64,000 nt of DNA from contig SMMW01000001.1 in assembly GCA_004794655.1 (NCBI GenBank), positions 868,001 through 932,000 of the forward strand, in the 5' to 3' direction. The first letter of the stretch is position 1. Each line of letters starts with the position of its first letter. Both the position numbers and the translations under genes were made by a program. The notes under the pieces are model-generated. The model was not told where the DNA came from, did not search any database, and saw nothing but the letters and a program-made list of their open reading frames with translations. Positions 11,398 to 21,686 of the stretch are shown piece by piece. Origin of the DNA: Marisa cornuarietis (lineage: Eukaryota > Mollusca > Gastropoda > Architaenioglossa > Ampullariidae).

Positions 11398-11583
11398 CTT
11401 TGATATGGGGTAAGACGCGACGGCCATAACAAAAATGACTGGCGGCATTTGTTATCTGCTCGCTCCACTCAATTGCCCAAATGTACCTAATAAACTAAAC
11501 CCTACCCAAACCCTAAACCTACCCCAAACCTCTGACAAAATAACAGACCGGCCTATGACGTCACGTCTTACCCCATATCAAAG
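11398..11583. mobile_element. 186-bp terminal-inverted-repeat element in the EIF1AD/BANF1 promoter interval
   Basis: The 25 bp at 11398-11422 (CTTTGATATGGGGTAAGACG then CGACG) are the reverse complement of 11559-11583 with one mismatch. Between them lies a block of CCCTA/CCCTAA-like phrases (about 11497-11540) resembling degenerate telomere repeat. No convincing target duplication is visible, so this may be a miniature transposon or a simple inverted duplication. Confidence 0.7.
11556..11563. promoter_or_regulatory. Perfect CRE palindrome (TGACGTCA)
   Basis: TGACGTCA overlaps the inner edge of the right terminal repeat of the 11398-11583 element. It lies 367 bp from the EIF1AD start codon and 1.3 kb from the BANF1 start codon. 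CREB/ATF-family proteins bind this site; use here is inference. Confidence 0.45.
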
Positions 11584-12895
11584 CTCTGCCGCATTTCATT
11601 ATGGGATGTGTACAAAAATCTGTTTTACAGTTCGTGCGTGCGTTGTATGATTTATCAGTGTGACAAAATGTTACAGTTACTTCGTCCTACTGTCTGGCGT
11701 GTCCACACTATGAGCACGGATAAGTTTGTGCTATCAGCATGTACCGTCAGTATGTCTAACCGTATAACAATTAAAATTAAAACAGAAAGTAGTTTAAATC
11801 AAATTTGGTTCAAATGCTCGTTAATTTAACTGTCTTTATTGTTAGAATATGTTTTCCATAAGCAACATATAAATAACAAACGTACCAAAGACCAAAGTGT
11901 AAACTACCGTACGCCTTCTCGAGCAATCACCATTCAAAACGGAAGTATGTGGTACAGATTAAAATACTGCCATTCAAAACTCTGAATGAAATACTTTCAC
12001 TTTTCTGTCAGGTTAGAGATTTTCTTCTAAAATTAAATAATAAGAATTATTTTACTTTACATAAATTTGCTAATTTTATTTTAATTAACTATAAAAAATA
12101 TATTAAAACTATTAAGAACCTTTCTATAGTTTCACTCCTTTTCCAATTGTAGTTCTTTAATTGGTGAGCGCGCCAGGAAGAGTGTGAGTTTATTACAGAC
12201 GTTGGTTGCAGCTTGCTTCAGATATACTAGAGGTTCATACCTGTCTCATTGAATCAGGTAGTGTACATTTTTAACAGTACGATGTATTTTTTAGTTAGCT
12301 TTTTTTTTCTTTTTCTTTCAGAGCTTAATTGTTTGGTAGTAGTTTTGGTGTGTTAGTTCTAAGAAATAAGTTTGTACGAATCCATTTCGACTTTCATTTT
12401 GATACCTTATAATATTGTAGGCTATTTGTAATGTATCTTTTTATTGAATCTAATCTAATTATTTCGAATTTTCAGTAGTTATTCTACACGATCGTCTTAA
12501 TTTGAATTGCGCACTATTTGCTTTTGCAAGGAATTCAGTGTTACTGTATGAGGGAAGATAAAAAGTTAGGAATATAACACGTTGTTCTGTGGTAATTTTT
12601 AAATTAAACTTTGACACAGTGATCGTAGAATAAACAGACCTGAAGTAGTCTTACGGCTCAAATTATTAGGTTGATGCAAATAAAATAAATACCTTACAGA
12701 ATAATTACTCAGCCGTGAAAGTGTCACTTTTTGTATAAGTTAAAATATTCGAAGAAGGCTCAAGATAAACATAAGACGAAGAAACAGCTTATTCATTTAC
12801 TAGTTAAACGAATATTTGTTAATGTTCCCCTAAAGCTGTTCCTGTTCAGTAAAGATAGCAGATGATTTTTATTTGATTTCACTTTAATCATCAGC

Positions 12896-13732
12896 ATGAC
12901 AACGTCCCAGAAACACCGCAACTTTGTGGCAGAGCCCATGGGAGAAAAAAGTGTCCAGGAACTTGCAGGGATTGGCGATGTTCTTGGCCAGCGCTTATCT
13001 GAAAGAGGATTTGACAAGGTGACTAAATGTTATATAATAATGTGTTGATTTGAGTAATTTGCAAAATTCGTGTAATGATGATCAAACTTTAAGTTGTACA
13101 ACATTTAGGCCCATTTTGAACGTCTTATAATCTTCTCCACAAAGAAAAAAGCAAGCAGTTCTTCTGGATCATCTGTTCGAAGCCTATGCAGATCCACATT
13201 TAGATTTGTTTTAGAGATTAAAGTAACCAAGTGCTTTCCCCTTCATATTTTAATGCTGTTTTCATGCCTTGTTCTTTATCATTGGACTGTGCTTGTAGCT
13301 ATGAATGTGAAGGGCAGACTGGTTTCAAACGATGAGTAGCAGTAGTGAAAAAAAACATAGCTTTAGTTTTCTTAATATGGGGAAATTGATGGCCATTGTT
13401 TAAAATAAAGTTATGTTTACTGCAGTAAAAATGCAGACAGAAAATGGCTTAGTTCAATATTACATTTGACGATTCTCTGCTAGATTACAGTCTTGTTGAG
13501 TCTTTGATTTTCTAATTCTTTAGTTTCCCTGTGTTCTGCCTTTTTAAGAGAAAGGTTGTTACCAATTTTTGACTGTTCTTTGCAGGCATATGTTGTCCTT
13601 GGTCAGTATCTGGTGCTAAAGAAAGATGAGGACTTGTTCAAAACTTGGCTGTATGACACATGCAATGCCAACAAAAAACAGCAGAATGACTGTTTCCAGT
13701 GTTTGAAAGAGTGGTGTGACTCATTCTTGTAA
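12896..13732 (+). CDS. BANF1: Barrier-to-autointegration factor (BAF)
   Basis: Two coding exons, 12896-13018 (41 codons) and 13586-13732 (48 codons plus TAA), joined in phase 0, give 89 aa, exactly the family length. BAF is a dimeric DNA-bridging chromatin protein that links DNA to LEM-domain proteins and lamins and helps reassemble the nuclear envelope after mitosis. The N terminus M-T-T-S-Q-K-H-R keeps the Thr/Ser residues phosphorylated by VRK kinases. The helix-hairpin-helix [10 protein letters not shown] (residues 25-34) and the second DNA-contact stretch A-N-K-K (69-72) are intact, as is Ala12, the site changed in human Nestor-Guillermo progeria. The C terminus E-W-C-D-S-F-L is the family ending. 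A poly(A) signal follows at 14092. Confidence 0.97.
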
Positions 13733-14091
13733 CTGATTCCTCAAAATCAGGAACTGTTCTTGAAGGATTAATGTCAAAAACCCTCTATGTTTTCTATTTA
13801 TCTGTTATAACGTCTGTCAGTGTTGTCCAGTGCTTTGATATTTTTGAAGCGCCTGGAGCTGTCCTTTAACTTGACTCAGTGGAACTAGGAGGAGTTATAT
13901 ACAGATGCTTCTAATACCTTAGTTATGTTACACACTTTGTCATTGAGATCAATGATAGTTTGCAGCATTTCTTCTTGTATCTTTTCTTCAAAAAATTTTA
14001 TCTCAGTCATTAGAAAAAGATCTGAAAGTTCACATTTGTAGCATATGATTTTGCATTTGGGACATTATTGGTGTTTTCATGGGCAAACATA

Positions 14092-14097
14092 ATTAAA
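14092..14097 (+). promoter_or_regulatory. Candidate poly(A) signal of BANF1 (ATTAAA)
   Basis: ATTAAA lies 360 bp after the BANF1 stop. It is a common variant signal; the choice of this site is inference. Confidence 0.4.
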
Positions 14098-16030
14098 GAT
14101 AAAACTTTAAGCTTGTTTGCTTTTTTGGTGTTGTTGATTGCAATATTGCTGTTTGGTTAGTTTTAGACTTACTCCATTGTCAAACGCAATTTTTCACCTC
14201 ATCCACCAAATTTCAGCAACCAGTTTTTTTTTTTATAGTAAGGGTTCCTAGCACTAATTTAGAAGTATATCAGAACAGAACTTTGTGAGCCAGCTTTCAG
14301 TTTTAATCATGGCAGAAATTTTTAACCAGCATTTGAAAGTGGCCTTTCCATAGGACCATATGATGTTTTTACATTTTCCTCATATTTACTTGTGAAGTTT
14401 AGTTAACAATTAAAAATCATTAAGAAAACAATTGTGAGTTAACATATGAATTTCCATGGATTTTTGTTTTTCATTATATGTGCATTACAGAGAGTGTGTT
14501 GGCCACCTTTTCATTTATGAGTGTGTGAGGCTACCCTTTTTTTTTTTTACTGAAAAGTATTTCAAATCATCAGTTAGCCCCACTAGTTACACCTATTAAG
14601 ATGAATATGAGTGAGAATGCTATGGATAACAAATCATAACTGCAAGGTTTCATAATATTGCACCATTGATTTTGCTGCAGCTTAGTGTAAAGATAATGCT
14701 GAGCTAACAAACTTTTTTCTGAGGAGTTTCCATTTCTGTGACATCTGTAGTGTTTCTTCGGTAAAGTTAATTACTATACATCTGGTTGTATAGATTTGAA
14801 ATATGCAACTTGATAGTTGAAGAGCATGATTCTTTTCTTGGGGAAAACCAAAGCCAGGCAGCTAGACTGGGAAATCAACAAACCGGCAGACTTGTAAATC
14901 TGAAAGGAAGGGACATTTAACAGTTGGGGAAGTCACTAAACATAATCTATCTGAGATTACAAAGCATCCTTCAGTAACCTACATAATACTATTTTAGTCT
15001 GCCAAAAAGCTCGAGCAGCAATAAAGCATCTGTCACAAATAAATAAACAGTGTGAGGTCACAAACGGTGGCAGTAATAGATCATGGCAGGCAACTTGACC
15101 TTTGCTTGATAATTCTGTGTAAGAGAGATATACACCATATACAAGTCTTACATGAAAAAGTCTATTTACTGAAAACATGGGTTCTTTTCTCGAGACCAGT
15201 TTCCCGGAATGTTGCTAACCAAATGACTAAATCAACAAATTTTGCAACACCCTTGAAGTACACAAAGTATATGTTTAGTTTTACAAAAGGTCTTTTATGA
15301 CTGATCTTAACCAGGATACAAACGGACCTGCAAGTATAAATGAGGGGAAGAAGTGAGTCAGCTCAACAAAATGCTGAATGTGGAAAACCCCCTTGACTAA
15401 GAAAAATCTTGCTTTCAATTTCGTAGTGCCCACAGATGAAGCCAGTCATGAAACCACGAACTTGTATTACGTCCGTGGTAAAACCCTCGGTACACTGAGA
15501 TGGGAGCAAGGCTTTCACGACAATGTGGCCAGATAACGAATTAACTAATTTTTGTTTCTCTCTCACACACACACACAGGTCGAGTTTAGACATATATCGC
15601 GCCCAGATGTTGTAGGACTATTTTCTAAAAATACGGATTTCCTTCGTGGTCTCATTTTCCCGGAAAGCTGCAAGCTAGAGAATTTATTCCCAGCACAGAT
15701 AAATATCCAGTGGATGCACATGATACCCGCTTATGGTGTGAAAGTCTTTCACTCACGCCACCAGTAAAGTAAGTCTTAACAGAAACAGTATTTACAGTAC
15801 ACAAAGGCCCGCGTGAAAGGCACTAAAGATAAAATTCATCATGAATAGGGAAAACCCCATGAGTGAGAAACATCTACTTTCAGTTTCGTTCCTGTAGTTT
15901 ATGCACGACGATCCGCACCTTAAAAACCGTCAACGCATCTATCAGCATCTTCTGGCGTTTGTGAGATTTTGTGGTGGAAAACAGGTGAGATCTTACTGTA
16001 TTATTCAGTACGGGGTGGGAGGGAGAAATT
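14098..16030. other. Intergenic spacer between BANF1 and the mobile-element nest
   Basis: AT-rich with several poly-T runs (near 14225 and 14538). I see no exon with coding character and no RNA gene. Confidence 0.5.
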
Positions 16031-16083
16031 GCGTTGTTTTACACCGAGCCAGCGACTAAGGCTATATATCACGGTAAAGCAGC
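16031..16083 (-). mobile_element. SINE fragment, copy 3, truncated by a later insertion
   Basis: The core GTTTTACACCGAGCCAGCGA and CTAAGGCTATATATCACGG matches the 30590 copy. It stops at AGCCAA exactly where the terminal repeat of the next element begins, so that element cut it. Confidence 0.65.
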
Positions 16084-16238
16084 CAAGGGCCAGTTGTACA
16101 ACACATTTCTAATTTTAAACACTTTTAGGTCTTAAATCAATTTAGATAATAAGTTTAAAATGCACACCATAATTTTAGAATTTTTAAAACTAAAATTTCT
16201 TTAAGTAAGATAAATTTAGTTATTTAAGTCTGACTTTC

Positions 16239-16810
16239 TCATTGCAGTTGCCTACACCTTGCTTTCCCATTATATGTTCTTTGTCCGTGTTGTCATCTCC
16301 AACTTTGGCATTCATGTCGCCCATGATGATCTTTAGGTCTCGTCTTGGAGTACGATCAACCAGCGCTTGTAGGGAGTGGTAAAAGTCCTCCTCCTCTTCT
16401 TTTGCTGCGTTGGTAGGTGCATAGCACTGGATGGTGGTGATCTTTCTTTCTTTGGAGTTAAACCGAGCTGACATGAGTCGTGGGGAAACTGGTTTCCATG
16501 TTATTAGTGCCCTTACAGCCTCCTGTGTCATCAGTACTGCAACTCCTTGTGAGTCGTCATGGTCAGGGTCTTCATGTCCAGAGTAGATGATAGTCTCCCC
16601 TGACAAGAGTCTGGTCTGACCGCTACCATTCTTTCTGGTCTCGTACAGGCCCAGGAGCTTGATGTCATAACTCTTCATCTCCTGTGCTACCTGAGCTGAT
16701 TTCCCTCTCTCGAATAGAGTCCTGAAGTTCCAGGTCCCTATCCTGGTTTTTGTCTTGGCCGTGAGAAGATAGGTAGGCGAGCTCACTTCCCGCGTCATAG
16801 GCCCCTCCAA
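16239..16810 (-). pseudogene. LINE endonuclease (EEP family) fragment
   Basis: The open frame reads I-G-T-W-N-F-R-T-L-F-E-R-G-K near its start and I-I-M-G-D-M-N-A-K-V-G later, two conserved motifs of the apurinic-type endonuclease/exonuclease/phosphatase domain of non-LTR retrotransposons. The frame has no internal stop but is cut at the left insertion boundary, and the few codons beyond 16239 belong to the host element. A related upstream stretch of the same ORF region continues to about 16950 in another frame. The fragment is non-functional because it is separated from and inverted relative to its reverse transcriptase. Confidence 0.88.
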
Positions 16811-16955
16811 AGAGGGATCTTTTTGACCAGGCTCTCGTTTTGGTAATGTTGTAGTTGCATTTTCTGTAGCAAGGGGTGGGGTTTGCTACCCCCACTCCCA
16901 ACCCTCCTCCTTCATCCGGGTTTGGGACGGGCAGGTTACCCGGGGGGTTTCCAGG

Positions 16956-18157
16956 CAAGAACAGGCAGGCTTTCGGCAGGGTAGATCATGCACAGACCTG
17001 CATATCGCTACACTGTGAATCATTATTGAACAGTCCATCGAATGGCAGTCCCCACACTACATGACATTTGTGGATTTTGAGAAGGCATTTGACTCCGTAG
17101 ACAGAGAGACCATCTGGAAGTTGATGCAGCACTACGGATTTCCACCAAAGTTCATTGCCATCATCCAGCAGCTGTATAAAGACTCGACATGCCAGGTGAT
17201 CCACAAAGGGAAGCTGACGGACCCCTTTGCAGCGAGAACTGGAGTAATGCAAGGCTGCATGCTCTCGCCGACAATCTTCCTGATTGTCATAGACTGGATC
17301 ATGAGAAGAACAACCTCTAACAGCAACACAGGCATTCAATGGACCTTTGCCATGCAACTTGAGGATCTCGACTTTGCTGATGACATCAGCCTGTTGTCCC
17401 ACAAGCAACAACATGCACAGACAAAGCTCACTCGGCTCTCAGAAGAAGCAGCGACAACCCTCCTGACAATCAACATCAAGAAGACAGAGGTAATGCAGGT
17501 CAACAACAAGCAAGAAGCCTCACTTCAACTACACGGGGAATGTATTACAGAGACTGACCGCTTCACCTACCTTGGCAGCATAGTCACCAAGGATGGAGGT
17601 GCAGATGAAGATGTAAGAAGCCGAATAAATAAAGCCAGGCAAGCATTCCACGTCCTGCGACCCATCTGGAATTCCAAGGCATTATCTCAGCACACCAAGA
17701 TCCGCATCTTTCATACGAACGTAAAATCTGTCCTTCTATATGGGTCTGAGACATGGCGTGTGACAAACACCATCACCAACAAGATTCAAACATTCATCAA
17801 CAGATGTCTGCGCCACATTTTCAACATCAGATGGCCCGAGAAGATCTCCAATGCATACCTGTGGGAGACAGCCAACCAAAAACCTGCCAGCCAAGACATC
17901 AAGAAGCAAAAGTGGGGCTGGATCGGTTACACCCTGCGAAAGCCGGCCGGAAATCTAACAATACAAACTCTGGACTGGAACCCACAGGGGAGGCGCAGGG
18001 CTGGGAGACCCAGACAGACGTGGAGAAGATCGGTCCACGGCGAGGCAGAGGCAGCTGGAATTGACATGGGCCCAACTGGGGAGGGAGGCCCAGACCCGGG
18101 TTCGCTGGCGTGGTGTAGCTGGGCCCCTATGCTCCACTGGGGGCGAAAAGGAATAAG
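16956..18157 (+). pseudogene. LINE reverse transcriptase fragment
   Basis: The forward frame can be followed from about 16959 (E-Q-A-G-F-R-Q-G-R-S-C-T-D), but TGA at 17016 breaks it where the family has Arg. From ATG 17061 it is open through F-V-D-F-E-K-A-F-D-S-V-D-R, the G-V-M-Q-G-C-M-L-S-P block and the catalytic F-A-D-D-I-S-L-L. It ends with the thumb/C-terminal W-G-W-I-G-Y-T-L-R-K and a G-R-P-R-Q-T-W motif. The open frame runs past the LINE end into the host miniature element up to 18257, so its last residues are not LINE protein. One disabling stop in about 1.2 kb means a fairly young copy. Confidence 0.9.
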
Positions 18158-18286
18158 AAGTCTGACTTTCCGTCCTGTCAGTACAATATTTTGTATGCTC
18201 TTGTGCAATTCATCTAAATGGCATAGAAGAGATTTTGCTTCTTTAGAACAGTTTTAAGGTTTAGAAACATGTGCAACCAGCGCCTG

Positions 18287-18398
18287 TGCATAAGAACATA
18301 AAAAAATTGTACTGACAGGACGGAAAGTCAGACATAAACAACTATATCTTATTTAAAGCAGTTTTAGTTTTAAAAATTCTAAAACTGTGGCGTGTACT
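18287..18398 (-). mobile_element. Partial inverted copy of the family A miniature element
   Basis: The reverse complement of this segment matches the middle of the 23144-23412 element, including CTGACTTTCCGTCCTGTCAG and TTTTTTTATGTTCTTATGC-like sequence. It directly abuts the right end of the split copy, so two family members lie end to end in opposite orientation. Confidence 0.8.
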
Positions 18399-18450
18399 TG
18401 ATGCAGCAGAAGTAGTTGATAAGTAGAAGCAGAAGTAGAAGCAGATAATC

Positions 18451-18504
18451 TGTCAGCATGGAGCTGCCCCCTCCCCTAAAGCCGAGCATCTTTCTACGAC
18501 ACTG
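18451..18504 (+). mobile_element. Right-end fragment of the 'CAGGGGCGTAGG' miniature element
   Basis: TGTCAGCATGGAGCTGCCCC and CTAAAGCCGAGCATCTTTCTACG match the right half of the complete element at 24470-24617 in the same orientation. The left half is absent. Confidence 0.75.
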
Positions 18505-19435
18505 GTGTGAGGGCACCATTGATGTGCGTGCTCGAAACAGCCAAAAAAGGAAGTTAAAAAAAAGAACTGAGGCTGATAAACATATAATACCTAGCTTAAA
18601 CGGGAAAACGTGCGAGTATCAGTAAGTAAATAGAAAATGTTGCATACAGCTAAATGAGGAAGAAATAAGTTTTTACATCGATAAACATGTTTCAAACTAT
18701 CATTATATTTTTAATTGTAAAAAATCCTTATCAGCAGTCAATTGTAACTATAAAATAAAAATGCAATGCTTTAAACCATCAAATAAAAAATTACAGGAGT
18801 TTCTCTTAGAATACTGAGATAAACACTTTTGAAACGTGTTTACATTTTTTTTAACAATAATACACATGGGGAAAATGAGCTCAAATGTGCCCATGTAGTA
18901 ACAGACAATCAGTAATAATACAACGTAGACTGCAATGGCGGTGATTGTTGCCCATTAAATTTTGATCTGATTATATACTTACCAGTCTGTTGAATGAAAT
19001 CAGCCTGGACCATTTAATTATTTTTTAAACTTCATTCAAAGCTCCTAATGAAGTTCCAATCTGTAGGGCTGTAATCCAATTTCAGCTGTTTTAATTTGGG
19101 GGCACAAAAATCGCTTCTTGAACACGACAAGCTGAGCGATGTTTCTTCATTTGACTTGAAGACATGCACACTCCCTGTTACAAATACTCAGGGCGCGTAA
19201 GAGAACCTCTAATACAGGAGAGTAATTTTTTCCCACTTTCCTAGTTGCAGGTGAGAATGCAATGTTTAAAGGCTTATATCTTTAAAATTAAGCATAATTA
19301 TGTACTCATATTTTGGGAATTATTATTTTTAAACGAGCTTAACCCGATCATAAAGAAAAAAGGTTGCGCTCGGTTTGCCTTTAAGCATGTCTAAAGTATT
19401 TACTATTTCTTATTAAGACGTTTTCTTCTATACAG
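18505..19435. other. Spacer upstream of the second BAF gene
   Basis: AT-rich; no coding exon seen. It should contain the promoter and any non-coding first exon of the 19441 gene, because a splice acceptor (TTCTTCTATACAG) sits five bases before that gene's ATG. Confidence 0.4.
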
Positions 19436-19440
19436 CTACT

Positions 19441-21167
19441 ATGAGCGCACCTGTGAAACTCAGACGATTCCTGTCGGAATTGATTGGAAACAAGCCGGTA
19501 ACTGACGTACCTGGCATCGATCAGGAGGTTGGCAGGCGGTTATGGCTAGCAGATATCTATTACGTAAGTACAGAATTTTATGGCATGTCATGTGCATATA
19601 GTTTGCAGTGATGTTGTAGTTGAAAAACGATAGATTTGTGAATGTAGCGCACAGAGGTGTTGCTCGTAAGGCTTTACCACTATTAATTGCAGGAATAATA
19701 ATAATAATAATAATAAAATAATAATAATAATAACAATATCATCAACTACAATGATTATAATGACTTTTACAGTCCAGTATCACACATGTAAGTGGGTCGA
19801 CCGTTGCGCACGCAGATCTGAATTTAAAATAATCCATTATAGTATAAAAACGGATGTTAATACTGAAAAACACAAAGAAACAAAGCTTAAGCAGAAGAAC
19901 AATATACGCATAGCATTTATACTTGTACGAAACATATGGAGTAAATATCCGCGGAACTAAATTATTAACCGCACCATGCAAAAAAAAAAAATCCAAATCT
20001 TTAATTGCTGTACAACAGGGGGATGCCAGAAAGATCTATAGGGAGGGGTGTCAGAGTCAGTACTGTTGAGAGAAAAACATGCATTAAGTTATGGCAGATT
20101 AATTGTAAGAGTTGGAAATTCTTTCTTTCTTTCCTGAGAGTGACCGTGTTTGTTCCAGAAAAAGGACACTATGCTTACCTGAAAAGGGTAACTAAATGAG
20201 CAGACCTCTTTACCCATAAAATGGCCTGCCTGTAATACTTTCAGAAAAATTATCTCATCCCATTCAGTGTGTCTCATCTACTGCAGCTCAAGAAAAAACA
20301 TCGTTTTGGCCGTAGCCGGAATTCCTGTAATTCTGATAGTTTTCTGTAATGATTACGGTAAACACATTCGGGTAAACAGATCTGAATGAGATATCTCGTC
20401 TTTCATTCTCTTTGGTGGGGATTTGCGCAACGTTTAGAGGGACACAATCCATGTCAGCCCATTGGTTTTTCTATGGATTAGAGCTACCTCCCTTGGTATA
20501 CAAATCACCTGTGTTCGCTATCTTAATACAAAATAATAAATTGTTGGATATATTTATGAAAATAAATGATAAAATATTTTTTGAAGTAATAAACTTTTTT
20601 ACTTCTCTTTTTCAGTCTAGTTTCGTCAGTTATTTTCCTAAGCAGGCCTCAAAACTTAAACAAAGTTTCATTTAATTAATGATGACAAACCCACCAGTAA
20701 TCAAAACATCAAAAGTAAGGATCAGCTGTACATGTCAAGGGGTACCATGCATTAGTTTCTTTGTGTTTTTTGTATTTTGTTTTTTGGTGGTTTTTGGGGT
20801 GGTTTTTTTTTTTTTTGGTCTTTTCTTTCTTTAAGTGTGCAAGAGCACGAAACTTCCTTTCACGTCGGTGGCATGAGGTCAATAACACAGGACACTATTT
20901 CCCAACATTGGAGTGAATAAGACCCACTCTTTTTTTTCCTGAGAATTAAACAGTAAGAAATGCATCATCATCATCATCATCATCATCGATGTGGTCGTCA
21001 TTTCCCGTTGTCTTTTTCAGGCATACTCCTTGCTGGGACAGTACTTGTTGTACCGAAAAGACGGGATGAGATTCATGACGTGGCTGAAGAATGTCTCTGG
21101 CGCCAACAGACAGCAGCAGGCCGAGTGCTATCATGCTCTTAAATCGTGGTGCGATACCTTTCTGTGA
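19441..21167 (+). CDS. Diverged BAF paralog (BAF-like protein)
   Basis: Two coding exons, 19441-19563 (41 codons) and 21021-21167 (48 codons plus TGA), joined in phase 0, give 89 aa. Length, exon sizes and intron position are the same as in BANF1 6.5 kb upstream, so this is a tandem duplicate. By hand alignment about 38 of 89 residues are identical to it. The second half is well kept (A-Y-S-L-L-G-Q-Y-L, T-W-L, W-C-D-T-F-L). The first half is changed: the helix-hairpin-helix G-I-G becomes G-I-D, Lys72 becomes Gln, and the Thr/Ser phosphorylation cluster at residues 2-4 becomes S-A-P. The dimer fold is probably kept while DNA binding and VRK control are altered. Vertebrates have a diverged BAF-like protein (BANF2), but one-to-one orthology is not implied. 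The 3' UTR probably ends after AATAAA at 21681. Confidence 0.9.
20964..20987 (+). repeat. (CAT)n microsatellite in the intron of the BAF paralog
   Basis: Eight CAT triplets, about 35 bp upstream of the second exon of the paralog. They lie close to the branch-point and pyrimidine-tract region. Confidence 0.9.
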
Positions 21168-21449
21168 ATGAACCTATGGCGCAATCGTCGATTTGAGACA
21201 GCGGTACAACAGCTTTTGCAGAGAAACGCCGATGGCATGCATGTACCGAGTTAGGGTTTTTCGGTGGTGAAGACACCGAAGATTAATCATTTTAAAATGC
21301 GTAGACGTGAACTTTGGCCTGGCGACAATTCCAGCGCTAATGGGTCGACATTTTCCTTCTTCAAAAGAGTGGATATCGCCTGTGGTTAAGGACACCGATT
21401 AAACTGTTTAGCCTTTACTTTTTACTTTCGGGGCATTTAGCGAACTGTC

Positions 21450-21572
21450 AGGAAGTCGATCATGATGAAAATTTATGACTTTAACTCTGGAAAGTAGAGT
21501 GTTGTGTTACCAGGGTTGTTCCTGATGTTTAATCGTCGTATTTTAAGCTTAAAGTTGATGACCTGAACAAAG
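21450..21572 (+). repeat. Inverted repeat arm 1 (about 120 bp)
   Basis: This segment (GGAAGTCGATC ... GTTGATGACCTG) matches the reverse complement of 24105-24224 at most positions, including the phrases AACTCTGGAAAGTAGAG and TTTAATCGTCGTATTTTAAG. It lies in the probable 3' UTR of the BAF paralog. Confidence 0.8.
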
Positions 21573-21680
21573 TTATGACTCATTGTTTTATCACTGGTTG
21601 GTTTAGGAGGAGGGATATTTCCGCATGTGTCTTTCTTCTCGTGCGCAGTATAGCCCAGGACTGACCACGACTGCAATATA

Positions 21681-21686
21681 AATAAA
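21681..21686 (+). promoter_or_regulatory. Poly(A) signal of the BAF paralog
   Basis: AATAAA followed by an A run, about 515 bp after the stop codon. Confidence 0.45.

Larger units (their letters stand above)
11190..12895. promoter_or_regulatory. Divergent promoter interval between EIF1AD and BANF1
   Basis: The two genes are transcribed away from each other with 1.7 kb between start codons. A probable non-coding first exon of BANF1 ends near 12257 (GAATCAG then GTAGTG donor), and the acceptor TCATCAG at 12888-12894 sits one base before the BANF1 ATG. A GC-richer patch around 12160-12220 is the best guess for the BANF1 transcription start. No TATA box is placed with confidence. Confidence 0.5.
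16239..18157. mobile_element. RTE-like LINE insertion with inverted 5' segment
   Basis: The insertion lies between 13-bp target duplications. Its left part is in reverse orientation and carries an endonuclease domain; its right part is forward and carries a reverse transcriptase. The switch is near 16955. The forward part ends GGAATAAG beside the right duplication, a short tail in the style of RTE-group elements. Sequence between the end of the endonuclease and the start of the reverse transcriptase is missing. This layout is what twin priming produces during target-primed reverse transcription. Confidence 0.85.
16084..18286 (+). mobile_element. Miniature TIR element (family A), split by a LINE insertion
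   Basis: The left part (16084-16238) starts GGGCCAGTTGTACAACACAT and the right part (18158-18286) ends GTGCAACCAGCGCCTG. Together they match, in order and orientation, the uninterrupted copy at 23144-23412. The sequence AAGTCTGACTTTC occurs once in that intact copy but twice here (16226-16238 and 18158-18170), on either side of the inserted LINE. Confidence 0.88.
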
